Virus record (IMG/VR): IMGVR_UViG_3300047552_000359
Location: 1 to 63,417 of that record
DNA from: a virus
Length of the DNA stretch: 63,417 nucleotides
Strand: one strand, 5' to 3'
Of the stretch, positions 29,991 through 39,600 are shown one piece after another. The position numbers and the translations under genes are program-made. Position 1 is the first letter of the stretch; every line of letters starts with the position of its first letter. The notes below the pieces were generated by a model. The model had not been told where the DNA came from. It worked only from the letters and a program-made list of their open reading frames with translations, and ran no database searches.

Positions 29991-30362
29991 TTACCACCTA
30001 TACCCTGTCTTTATTTTGATTGTCTCTATATTACCTACCCCATTCATAGCCTGCCACATATTATATTCAGCATCTACGTAAACATTATCTGTTATTTTAT
30101 AACTACACCCTATTTCATAAATACCACTTGTAGGGATTATACCTGTGGTAGATACTTCACTTAAAGTAATATTAGTAGCAAATCTAGGAGTAAATTCATT
30201 TAGTTTCTTGTCAAATAAGAAACCTATATCATACTTAGTTATATATTTCTTATTAGCTTGTCCTGCTATATCACTATGAGGATATGTAGTAATAGATACC
30301 TCAGAAGCAAATGCATAAGAAGAAAGGATTATACTGCTAAGAATTATTAGTAATGTTTTCAT
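29991..30362 (-). CDS. exported beta-barrel-like protein, 123 aa
   Basis: Signal peptide MKTLLIILSSIILSSYAFAS. The rest alternates polar and hydrophobic residues in strand-sized pieces and ends IKTGYRW, an aromatic terminus like outer-membrane proteins. It may insert into the outer membrane, for example to block superinfection or aid lysis. The function is inferred from shape only. Confidence 0.65.
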   Translation of the reverse strand: MKTLLIILSSIILSSYAFASEVSITTYPHSDIAGQANKKYITKYDIGFLFDKKLNEFTPRFATNITLSEVSTTGIIPTSGIYEIGCSYKITDNVYVDAEYNMWQAMNGVGNIETIKIKTGYRW

Positions 30363-30921
30363 TTAAGTATCCTTTTATATAATGGTCGGATATATCTAGT
30401 ATATCTTTATCTTTATCTTTGATAATATATGGTTCTGTTCTATGACAGTAAGTAAAATAAGGCATTAGTGGTATAGGGTCATCATCTCTTATTACCCTAA
30501 TGTGATTCAATTCTGGGTGAGTACTGAATCTAAAATATACTCTAGGGCTTCCAAATGTGACTAAGGTGCCTCCAAAATATTCACATAATAGCGTAGCGAC
30601 GGCACCACCAAAACTATGCCCTGTGAATACTAATTTATGATTATCTAGTTTTCTTAGTTTGTGTTTTACGTTAGTAATTATTTCTTTATAACCTGACATA
30701 AATCCTGCATGACATAAGTAGCCTTTAGGAGATACTACAGGTAAAGCTAGTATATCCCTCAATCCATTAGTAATATTTTTAGTGCCACGTACTACTATGA
30801 AAGCTGTATTCTTAACTACAAATACACCAAATCTCATATCCTCATGATTATTAAATCCTTTAGTATCTACAATATAACTTGCTTGACATAATGTTTTACA
30901 TTTTCTAATAAGGTCTATCAT
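30337..30921 (-). CDS. class 3 lipase-like alpha/beta hydrolase, 194 aa
   Basis: HKLVFTGHSFGGAVATLLCEYFGG carries the nucleophile elbow G-H-S-F-G, as in class 3 lipases. VVRGTKNI upstream fits the oxyanion region. RDDDPIPLMPY and a later His (DISDHYIKG) supply the Asp and His of the triad. No signal peptide. It lies in the lysis region and could degrade host membrane lipids to help release, an unusual gene for a podovirus. Confidence 0.85.
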   Translation of the reverse strand: MIDLIRKCKTLCQASYIVDTKGFNNHEDMRFGVFVVKNTAFIVVRGTKNITNGLRDILALPVVSPKGYLCHAGFMSGYKEIITNVKHKLRKLDNHKLVFTGHSFGGAVATLLCEYFGGTLVTFGSPRVYFRFSTHPELNHIRVIRDDDPIPLMPYFTYCHRTEPYIIKDKDKDILDISDHYIKGYLNENITNNS

Positions 30922-31340
30922 ATACCAAACAAGCCTCCTGATTCTTTATTATGAGTTCTTTCCATAGCCTCTATAGTCCTTGCCTTTTCTACAGCAGAAG
31001 AACAACTATCACATATAGATTGTACAGTAATAACTCTATCAAGCTTTTCATTCATATCTCGTTGCTGTTGTTTCATTTCTTTAATGCCACCTAGAATCTG
31101 CTTACCTACAAACCAACAGACTGTAGTTAAAGAGCCTATTAGGAATATAATGATAGTTATTAAAGTAGTAAAGCCTTGTTTTATTATAGGTATAGCTATA
31201 TCTTTATGTTCCTCTAATGTCTTAAAGTTAGCTTCTGTTGCTGAAGAGCAGAAGTTTACTATAAATAGAGAAGCTATAAAACCTAGAAGTAATAAAGTCC
31301 CGCTTGATACCCACAAAGTTGCTTTACTATCTTTATCCAT
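30918..31340 (-). CDS. putative holin, 140 aa
   Basis: Two hydrophobic helices (about residues 9-29, LWVSSGTLLLLGFIASLFIV, and 55-78, TTLITIIIFLIGSLTTVCWFV) and a charged C-terminal coiled coil (IKEMKQQQRDMNEKLDRV). Location between fibre genes and endolysin suggests a holin that opens the inner membrane. Could equally be a holin regulator; family not recognised. Confidence 0.6.
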   Translation of the reverse strand: MDKDSKATLWVSSGTLLLLGFIASLFIVNFCSSATEANFKTLEEHKDIAIPIIKQGFTTLITIIIFLIGSLTTVCWFVGKQILGGIKEMKQQQRDMNEKLDRVITVQSICDSCSSAVEKARTIEAMERTHNKESGGLFGI

Positions 31341-31357
31341 ATATTACCCCTATAATA

Positions 31358-31735
31358 TTATAATAATGATGCATCTTTAAACATATTATCTGTTTGCTCT
31401 TGAGTCCATCCAAACATTAGTCTTAACTGCTCTACCATAGGATTACTACGCCATATATCTTTAGAAGTGTCCCACTCTATTTTTTCCCTTCGTGATAATT
31501 GTGGAACTACATCTTCTATTATAATATCTAATACATTACGCCCATTTATTAATGGTAAGTTATCTAAATATAACTGACACTGCCTCATAGTTATGATTTG
31601 TGGAATAATCTCTGTAAATGTTATTTCTTTTATTGGGGTAGTTATAACCCACCCTTTTTTAGGGAGAGAACTGGCATTAAATTCATCTTCTGTACCAGAC
31701 CACTCACTATATTTATCCCCAAGTTTTATCCACAT
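31358..31735 (-). CDS. tail fibre assembly-like protein, 125 aa
   Basis: ITMRQCQLYLDNLPLI, IEWDTSKDIWRSNPMVEQL and GWTQEQTDNMFKDASLL follow the pattern of small proteins found after tail fibre genes, which end with a (D/E)xxFxxA motif. Such proteins are often annotated as chaperone-like. The exact role is unproven. Confidence 0.65.
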   Translation of the reverse strand: MWIKLGDKYSEWSGTEDEFNASSLPKKGWVITTPIKEITFTEIIPQIITMRQCQLYLDNLPLINGRNVLDIIIEDVVPQLSRREKIEWDTSKDIWRSNPMVEQLRLMFGWTQEQTDNMFKDASLL

Positions 31736-31743
31736 AGTATCTC

Positions 31744-32403
31744 CTATAATAGATGTTTTTTATTATTTAAATATAATAATTTAATTTCATTAGCAGTTAA
31801 TTGTCTATTATATATTTGTAGATGGCTTATTGTACCATCCCAAACACCACCACCAAAGTACCATTTACCCAAACAAAAATCAGAACTATCCCCAAAATTT
31901 ACATTCATTGTACCAGACCCATATGAGACACCATTAACATATATATCTGTTTTATGATTACTTGTTGGTATATGTGTAACTACTACCTCAAATGGAATAC
32001 CTGCAGTAGGAGTAAATGTACTTAAAAAATAACTGCCTGCACCATTTGCTGAATATTCTATTTGTATTACTCCTTGATATAGTCCAACAGTCCACCATTG
32101 AGTTACATTAGTGTTATAATTACGAGTACTAAATAGAGCATAGTAACTAGATGTAACATTTGTTTTAGCCCTCAATCTAACAGACCAAGAGCCGGAATAC
32201 CAAGACACAGGTGATGTATCTGCCACTAAAGTCTTATTATTTACATTCCAAGCTCCACCCATAATACCAGTAATATAATCTGGCGTTGCTGCGCTATCAT
32301 TTAAATCTCTACAATATAATGATGGAGATGTTCCTATTTTATCCTCTAGTGAATTTTGTAGTGGCCAGTAATTAGTACACCCAGTTAATATACTATTATT
32401 CAT
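31744..32403 (-). CDS. laminin-G/concanavalin-like tail protein, 219 aa
   Basis: WSVRLRAKTNVTSSYYALFSTRN...FCLGKWYFGGGVWDGTISHLQIYNRQLTANEIKLLY is a concanavalin-like lectin domain (LamG-type) with its usual ending. It lies right after the fibre gene with overlapping ends and probably binds surface glycans, as a separate receptor-binding part. Confidence 0.8.
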   Translation of the reverse strand: MNNSILTGCTNYWPLQNSLEDKIGTSPSLYCRDLNDSAATPDYITGIMGGAWNVNNKTLVADTSPVSWYSGSWSVRLRAKTNVTSSYYALFSTRNYNTNVTQWWTVGLYQGVIQIEYSANGAGSYFLSTFTPTAGIPFEVVVTHIPTSNHKTDIYVNGVSYGSGTMNVNFGDSSDFCLGKWYFGGGVWDGTISHLQIYNRQLTANEIKLLYLNNKKHLL

Positions 32404-35400
32404 ATATAGTAACCCCCACTACCATAGTATCTGCAGCACTGCTATCTGTTGCAGATAATCTACGTATATATCCTCGCCATACTTGGCCAGCAGAAATAGT
32501 ATCTGTTGTTGCTATTGTAATAAGCATTCTCCTCATATAAGCTGCGCCATTTTCACCAGAGGATGTAAATGTATAAGTAGTATCTGAATACCCCGTACTA
32601 GACGTAGGTAATGCTGTACTTCCTATTTGGTCGCCTCCCTTAGTTGCATAATTTAATTCTTTTATGCCACACGCCATTATCATTGTTTCATTATTTGTAA
32701 GGGTACCTGACATATAATAATCTATAGCTACTTTTATAGTGCCCCCTGTATAATACGCTGTTAAGCCAGAGGGGATTGTAAAATAAGCCATCATACCAGA
32801 AGCATTTGCTCCATCAAATTCAAGATAAAAATAATCATTAGTAGAATCTGCACCATATAAAACAGGCTCTGTAGTAGCCCCTATTAAATCAAAAGAACCC
32901 GGAAGTAATCCCACTCTAAATTTATTGCCTGCTGATAATTTATTAATACTTTGTAGAATTGTATCTCCAGCTGCTACTGCACCTAATCCCTCAGAAAAGT
33001 TGGTTAATGTTTGTCCCGTAATGTCTACATCTGCTGCAGTAGATAATGCACCTGTTGACGTAGTAACCTTAACAAGTCCCGTAGATAATGCGCCTAAAGT
33101 ATTATAATTAACTCTATTATCTAAAGCACCCTGAACAGTAGTCACTACTTCAGGAGTAGTAGGAGTGTATGTAATAGAAGAGGCATTACTAGATGCTATT
33201 GCACCACCTGATATGCTAGAGGTAGTTCTATAATCATCTACAGTAGCCTTAGGTTGTATTAAACCTGCACCATTAACTATAACTCGCCATAAGAGTTTAT
33301 ATTCTGCGCTTAATCCCATAGCAGCTACGCTAGGGGGTGCAACGGCCCTTGCATTAGCGACTGATGTGTAGCCAGCTATGTTTCCTACAGCTACAGTCTC
33401 AACAAAACAATAAATAGGTTTTTCTACATCAGTTGTACCAAATAAGAAGAAATTAAAATATCTAGACGATTGATTTGTTGTTACTAAAGCATACGTGTCT
33501 GCCCTCACAGCCTGTATTCCCCCACTATATAAATAAGGCAGAGTGCTTGATTCAGACACAAGTGCATATGCTGTTGCACTTGTCTGTCTGAAAATTCTAC
33601 AGGTTGTTTGGGGTGCCACAGTGAATGCTAAATCCTCATCATATAAGGCCCCTTGGTCTATTGCAAAGGTAGTTCCCGTAAATGTGAAATTAAGCCCAGA
33701 GCCACCATAACGGGCACCAATAGTTTGATGTGCCCATAAGTGCCAAGCGGTATCTCTATCATAGCCGTGTCGTTCATCATTTACAAGACCTACCGTACCA
33801 TCCCACCAAACAGTAGCTATAATAACATTACCTGATTCTGCAGTTAGTCCGGGGAATACCTTAGACTCAGTTAAAGTACCTGCGCTGTTAAAGTAAATAA
33901 AATGTATTCCATTTATAGACCCACCTGTAGTATCTGTTAATACTACCTCTTTTAAAGTGTTTACTATAATACGAGTACCATTATTATAGTAAGTCATAGG
34001 TGTAGTATTACAAGCTAAACTAAAGGTTGTAGTAGTTAATTTAGTTGGTAATGGAGATACTGTAGTCCTAGAAACAACTCCATGAAAAGCATGGGCATTA
34101 ACATCAGATGCCACTAAAGTGTCTGTTCCAGTATTTTTATTGTGCGTAGATGCGTGTGCTAAAGGTGTTCTAGCATCAGATAATCTGGAATCTAATGTAT
34201 TAACTGGAGTAAATCCTAATGCGGGCTCTGCACCTATATCTGAAGGGACTGCACCACTTTTACTTACTCTACCCCAAGGTAGTAACCCACCAACCCAATC
34301 CTCAAATATATGTTGTTCAATTGACCAAACATTACTTCCATTGTACGTTAATTCTATAGTGTCATATGTGAATGACACAAAAGTAATAAAATACTGATTC
34401 ACTCCTGTATCTAGGTAATAATACAACCCAACTGTGTTAGTAACTAAGGCTATAGCCGCATCCTTTTGGGCATCATCATAGCCTGTAAAGTCACCAAGAT
34501 AAGTAGGAATAACACCACTGGCTGCAAATGACGCACTAGGTGGAAGAAATACAACCTGTGGGTCGCCAGCCATATCTGTAAAGCGAACCTTTGCTCCTTG
34601 GGCGAAATCATTAAGTAATTGAATTCTATTACTATATGTACTATATAAAGCTATACAAAAGAAAGTCTGATTATACCTTGCCCTATCAACACCTGTGCCA
34701 TCTTCATCCTCTACCTGACCTGTATATGCCCCAGATATTTCTGTAAGCACTCCAGAAGTAAGGTCAGTCCTTACTCCTATATCGTCGAAAATCTGATTAT
34801 ATTCTTGAGGCGAAAGGTATTGAACACTGCCTGTACCATTCCACCCTATAAAGCCACCACGAGGTACGTTTGTATTAAGAGTCCAAGGGGCTGTAGTACA
34901 ATTCCAAAAGGCGTAATCTCCATTGATTTCAGCAGAGAATGTAATTGTTATATCTCTTACTCGTATCATCGGTACTGTAGTACCTAGAGTTGTACCCCCC
35001 ACTTGATATTTTTCCGGGATAACATAAGCACTTGAGCCATTACCTTGTATTTTAAGGGCATAGTCACCAATCGGATTAGTGAGCCACACTAGCAACGAGT
35101 TTGAAAGCTGCTTAGTTATTAATCCCTCAGAACCATTAGAAACGTATAGGTAGGTATTCGGAAAATTAAAGGCATAGTTTCCTGTATCAGGATTAGGTAA
35201 GAACTCTACCCACATCAAAGGTTGGTCGTAGTCAGCAGCTTGAGCGAACCAGTGAGAAGTAATAACCTCCTCTCCTACCGTTATATCAAACGTAAGCCAA
35301 GTAGCCTCCCCTACTCCTGCAACTACGTCTGCAGATATAGGTGTGTAGTCATCGGGCACACCGGAAGTAAGGGTCCTATAGTTGGGGTGCGGATTACCTA

Positions 35401-36214
35401 GTCCATCCCAATCCGAGAGCGTCCGACTATAAGTATCCGGTATTATCACACCCTCAAAGAATGATACTTGAAGAGCCCCACAACAGTTCATAAACACTTT
35501 AGTGTTAATGGAGTCAGTCTTTTCATTCGTCCTTGGCACGAAGAATAATGCCAAGTTACCTGACGGAACCCATTGGTCAGGAGAATAATACTCAAACTGC
35601 CAGTGCTCGTGACAGCCTAGTTTTAACCCGTAATCTGCTAATCTATTTGGGTATTCTCCTGTAATAGAAAAATCGTGAGTAGTCATGTGCCCAAAATTAC
35701 TACAAAATGCAACACAAGATATTCCATTAGTTATAGCATTAGCGGAAGTATCTATCTCTAATTTAAAATCACTAGGTAATGTAGTATTTATACCTACTGG
35801 TAATAAAACATACGCAGTTATAGGCGTAGTAGAACTCCTAATAACTATACGAGACTCTCCATAAGTACCTGCTATGTAGGGGTCAGCAGGGTCAAATCCT
35901 TCTATAGATGGGTCTAGGTAATAATCCCCACCTAGAATTACATTTTCCTCATCCCACACACCCCTTACAGAATTATCTAAAGTTCCTGTAGGTATAGGAG
36001 GTAATCCGCCACTCTCTATAATAACATCTCCCGTTAAGCCATTAACAGATGTTACAGGATTTAGTAGTGGGTTGTGATTATATGTTGTTTCATGAGAAGG
36101 TACATCACCATGCACTACATTAACTATAGTAGGTGTTGTAGTTATCTCTGTAGTTACAGGTAGCACCGTGATGTTTATGTTTTCAGAATCTATTGTGATT
36201 ATAGTATCACTCAT
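32396..36214 (-). CDS. tail fibre protein, 1272 aa
   Basis: The N-terminal 80 residues contain short repeats and VTSVNGLTGDVIIE, a common phage fibre hinge with SVNGxTGxV. Long beta-rich tail regions follow with many T, N, G and Y. LSDARTPLAHASTHNKNTGTDTL (about residues 680-700) is a familiar fibre linker motif, and MAYFTIPSG and ITIATTDTISAGQVWRGYIRRL are near the C-terminus. It mediates host attachment. Codon composition is patchy, notably GC-rich around 35,000-35,600, suggesting mosaic assembly. Confidence 0.9.
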   Translation of the reverse strand: MSDTIITIDSENINITVLPVTTEITTTPTIVNVVHGDVPSHETTYNHNPLLNPVTSVNGLTGDVIIESGGLPPIPTGTLDNSVRGVWDEENVILGGDYYLDPSIEGFDPADPYIAGTYGESRIVIRSSTTPITAYVLLPVGINTTLPSDFKLEIDTSANAITNGISCVAFCSNFGHMTTHDFSITGEYPNRLADYGLKLGCHEHWQFEYYSPDQWVPSGNLALFFVPRTNEKTDSINTKVFMNCCGALQVSFFEGVIIPDTYSRTLSDWDGLGNPHPNYRTLTSGVPDDYTPISADVVAGVGEATWLTFDITVGEEVITSHWFAQAADYDQPLMWVEFLPNPDTGNYAFNFPNTYLYVSNGSEGLITKQLSNSLLVWLTNPIGDYALKIQGNGSSAYVIPEKYQVGGTTLGTTVPMIRVRDITITFSAEINGDYAFWNCTTAPWTLNTNVPRGGFIGWNGTGSVQYLSPQEYNQIFDDIGVRTDLTSGVLTEISGAYTGQVEDEDGTGVDRARYNQTFFCIALYSTYSNRIQLLNDFAQGAKVRFTDMAGDPQVVFLPPSASFAASGVIPTYLGDFTGYDDAQKDAAIALVTNTVGLYYYLDTGVNQYFITFVSFTYDTIELTYNGSNVWSIEQHIFEDWVGGLLPWGRVSKSGAVPSDIGAEPALGFTPVNTLDSRLSDARTPLAHASTHNKNTGTDTLVASDVNAHAFHGVVSRTTVSPLPTKLTTTTFSLACNTTPMTYYNNGTRIIVNTLKEVVLTDTTGGSINGIHFIYFNSAGTLTESKVFPGLTAESGNVIIATVWWDGTVGLVNDERHGYDRDTAWHLWAHQTIGARYGGSGLNFTFTGTTFAIDQGALYDEDLAFTVAPQTTCRIFRQTSATAYALVSESSTLPYLYSGGIQAVRADTYALVTTNQSSRYFNFFLFGTTDVEKPIYCFVETVAVGNIAGYTSVANARAVAPPSVAAMGLSAEYKLLWRVIVNGAGLIQPKATVDDYRTTSSISGGAIASSNASSITYTPTTPEVVTTVQGALDNRVNYNTLGALSTGLVKVTTSTGALSTAADVDITGQTLTNFSEGLGAVAAGDTILQSINKLSAGNKFRVGLLPGSFDLIGATTEPVLYGADSTNDYFYLEFDGANASGMMAYFTIPSGLTAYYTGGTIKVAIDYYMSGTLTNNETMIMACGIKELNYATKGGDQIGSTALPTSSTGYSDTTYTFTSSGENGAAYMRRMLITIATTDTISAGQVWRGYIRRLSATDSSAADTMVVGVTIYE

Positions 36215-36627
36215 TACTTAGTCGCCTCTCCTACAACTTTAGCTTTATTTCCTGCACCAAAAGGTTTAAACACATAAGGAGTAGCATCATCATTATAAAG
36301 TTCACAATCCCAAAAACCCTTACCTGCTACCATTCCTGCAGTTTGTACTGATGTAAGTTTAAGAGAGCAAGTTAGTAAGGTGGTAGATGTCTTTACTATA
36401 GTACCCGCAAAATCTACTGATGATACACTATCTAAAGATGTTCTGTATTTAGCTCTTAGCCCAGTACCTGTATCTAAGGCACCACTTACTACCCTACCCT
36501 CACAGAACATAGCCATTATATTAGCAGGTAGTGTGATTGTGAAATCTAATATAAATGTAGAACCCTGCTCAATAGGGGGATTATCTACTCTATTTATAAC
36601 ATCATAATATCCTATATCGTATCCCAT
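36214..36627 (-). CDS. tail or fibre-associated protein, 137 aa
   Basis: YDVINRVDNPPIEQGSTFILDFTITL...TCSLKLTSVQTAGMVAGKGFWDCELYND is a beta-sandwich typical of small structural proteins that sit just before fibre genes (for example BppU-type N-terminal domains). The stop of this gene overlaps the fibre start. Confidence 0.6.
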   Translation of the reverse strand: MGYDIGYYDVINRVDNPPIEQGSTFILDFTITLPANIMAMFCEGRVVSGALDTGTGLRAKYRTSLDSVSSVDFAGTIVKTSTTLLTCSLKLTSVQTAGMVAGKGFWDCELYNDDATPYVFKPFGAGNKAKVVGEATK

Positions 36628-36638
36628 AGTGTCTCCTA

Positions 36639-39600
36639 TTAAGTTGTATAGTTCTTAGCTATCTTATTAGCTTGTGCTCTAAGTAATTTAATTCTAGCTT
36701 GTTTTTGATAGCCATCTAAATTAGGGTTAGCTTCTATTTTTCTTATCTGACTATTTATCTCAGTAAGTCTAGTCTTAACACTATTAGTCTTACTGTACTT
36801 AGATAATAATTCTTTATTCTCTGCTTTAAACTCTCTAGCTCTTTCTGGATTCTCCTCTGAAATATGCTTATGAGTTTTATAAGCCTCTTCTATTTCTTTT
36901 AGTTGGTCATAGAAGACTGTCCTAAAACTATTATTAGATGCAGGTAGTTCTTCTATAAGTCTCCTAGTAAGAGTAGCCATAGGGTCCCTTGCAGGCCTTT
37001 CGTTATCCCCTACTGCCTTTACAGGTAAATCACCTAACATCAATACCATAGAACCAAGCCAACCAAAATAACCTTGTACGAGGTAATCAGCTTGTGTAGG
37101 TGAGGGTGCTATAGGAATATAATCAGAAGCTTTACCTACAACATTAGCCATCCACGTAGTATTAATAGTACTTCTCTCAGAAGGCTTAAGAGCTTGCATA
37201 TGAGGATTCTCTATAGGCTTCCCAGTAAAGTAGTCTTTATTTCTAGCTACATTAAGTATAGGACGGAATGCTTGAGGTACAATATCTATGCCAAATGTAC
37301 TCTTAACCATAGAACCCATATTAGTAGCAAACTCTTTGCCAGTTGCTTGACCATTCATATACTCATACATTCTAACAGCAAGACTAGAAGGTAATCCCAA
37401 CTCAAAAGGCTTAGGTAATCTGTAAGCTGTATTACCCACCTTCCACCACCAGAATGAATCCTTATCCCAACCTTCTCTAGCTTTATAATCTTCATCATCT
37501 TCAAAAGCTAAAGTAAGAACTAAGGAAGCAAGTATAGTACCTGCTATAACTACTTGAAATCTCTTAGGGTCTTCTTTATACCCTCGTGACATTTTATCCA
37601 GACCTTGTATTCTAGCATTAAGGAATGGTATAACACTAGTGAGGAATCTAACTGCACCAGAAGTACCTCCCATAGAGAAGTCAAGAGTATCTCGTGCTGC
37701 ATAAGCAGCCTCTAAGTCAGTTGCACCCTTAGCCTTTAATTGCTTATAAAGTGCTGCCCTATTTATACCCTCAGACATATCGGATAACTTATTATACTTA
37801 TCTCTCCACTCAGTCCACATATCCTTCAGGAACTCACCTCTAGTTATGATAGTATTTCTTTTTACACCACTATTGATTAGCTCCTGTACTCGTTTAGAAG
37901 ATTTAGCTTCATAACCCTGACCAAAGCGAATAATACCACCAGAGGCAAGCAGGTCTACGTAATCCTGTGCATCTTTAGTAAATACATCCTTCTGCCCTTC
38001 TTTCATTATTCTAGTGCCTTGAGATAAGTTTCCAAATACATTCTTAGATATTGGATTTAATGCAACTACTGCTTGTGTATCCCTCATAAGGTTTTTAACC
38101 TTCATAATAGGGTCAGCAGTAACACCTAAAGTAAGATAATGTTTAAATTTCTCTAAAACCTGTACAGCCTTACCATTTAAACCTGTGTACGCTAATGCAG
38201 TGATTGCATCTAATACAGGCTCATTATCTACTCGCATATATTGTTTCTTACCGTCTTTATAAAAGAATACTCCTTTAGGGTCTTTACTAGATGTTCTGCT
38301 TATACCTAACTTAGGATTATTCAAAGCATTAGTAAATACAGTAGCTACTGCTGCATTCTTAGCTGAAGCATTAAGTAATGACGCCCAATTAGATAATACG
38401 TTAGCCATCATATCCTGATTAAGTGGGCTAGTACTTTCTCCAGAGAGCTTCTTAATAACCTTGAGGTCTACAAACCCACCTTTGGATATATTGTAACTCA
38501 TCTTACCATCTTCAATAGCACGGTAGAATGGTATGTACGTATACTTCTTCCAAGCCTCTGCACTCTCTTCTGTAATAATACCAGACTGCTTTGCTATATC
38601 TAATACACTGTTGTGTATCCTCCTGTATTCAGCTTCTACTTGACCATATATAATCTTTCTACTTGCTCCACTAGGAAGTTGGTCTTCATCTAATTTCTCA
38701 AGTGCATCTATTTCATCAGCAGATAACATAGCTTCTTTACCTACAGCCAATAATTCCTTAGCTCTCTTAGCTGCAATCCACATATGAAACCTATTAATTT
38801 CCCCCTCTAATTTCTTGAGGGTATCTTGGTAAGGCGTAGTAGTCCCTACTGTAGCCTTATATACTCCATCCTCAAACCTAAGATTACCTGTTCTAAACAG
38901 TGCCTCTAAGTGTCCTGAAGTATTGCCTGCAGCTAACCTAATCTGCATGTAAGCTTGCTTAGATATCTCCTGAATAGGGTGGAACTGGTCTACTAACTTC
39001 TGTCTCCAGTTACTTAATGCTTGTCCCTTAAGAGCAAGTAACTTCTCTTTGAATGTTACGTTATCTACTAAGCCACCTGCTTTACGCACTACGTCGAGTA
39101 TTTTCTCATCAACTCCTGCATATTCTCTCTTAAGATGTTTATCGCTAATCTTAGAGAACTTAGGACCAAACCTCTTAGCCTCAGCTTTAAGTGCAGGAGA
39201 TAAAACTAATGCATTAAGAGTATGTATTTTATCTGGTTTACCTACTGTGCGGATATCTTCTCCCGTCATTGCAGGTACTTCTACTTGAGTTACTTTACCA
39301 CCATATTCTTCTACTAATTTATTAAGATATTTAGGAAGACGATTAATCATTCTATCTATAATAGAAGTTACATCTTGGTTATGAGTAAAATATCGTAATT
39401 TAGAATTAGTTAACTCATACTCATCTTGATTCTTATCAACATAGAAAGAACGTTTACCCAAAGTAGCTTTAGTTAAGTTATCTCCTGCTGGAGATTTAAC
39501 ATCTAATGCACCCCAGTTCTCTACTTCAGCTACCTGCTTAGGAGTAGAGGGAAATGTGATAGTATCTATACCCTTCTCTTGAGCATATCGTATAATCTGA

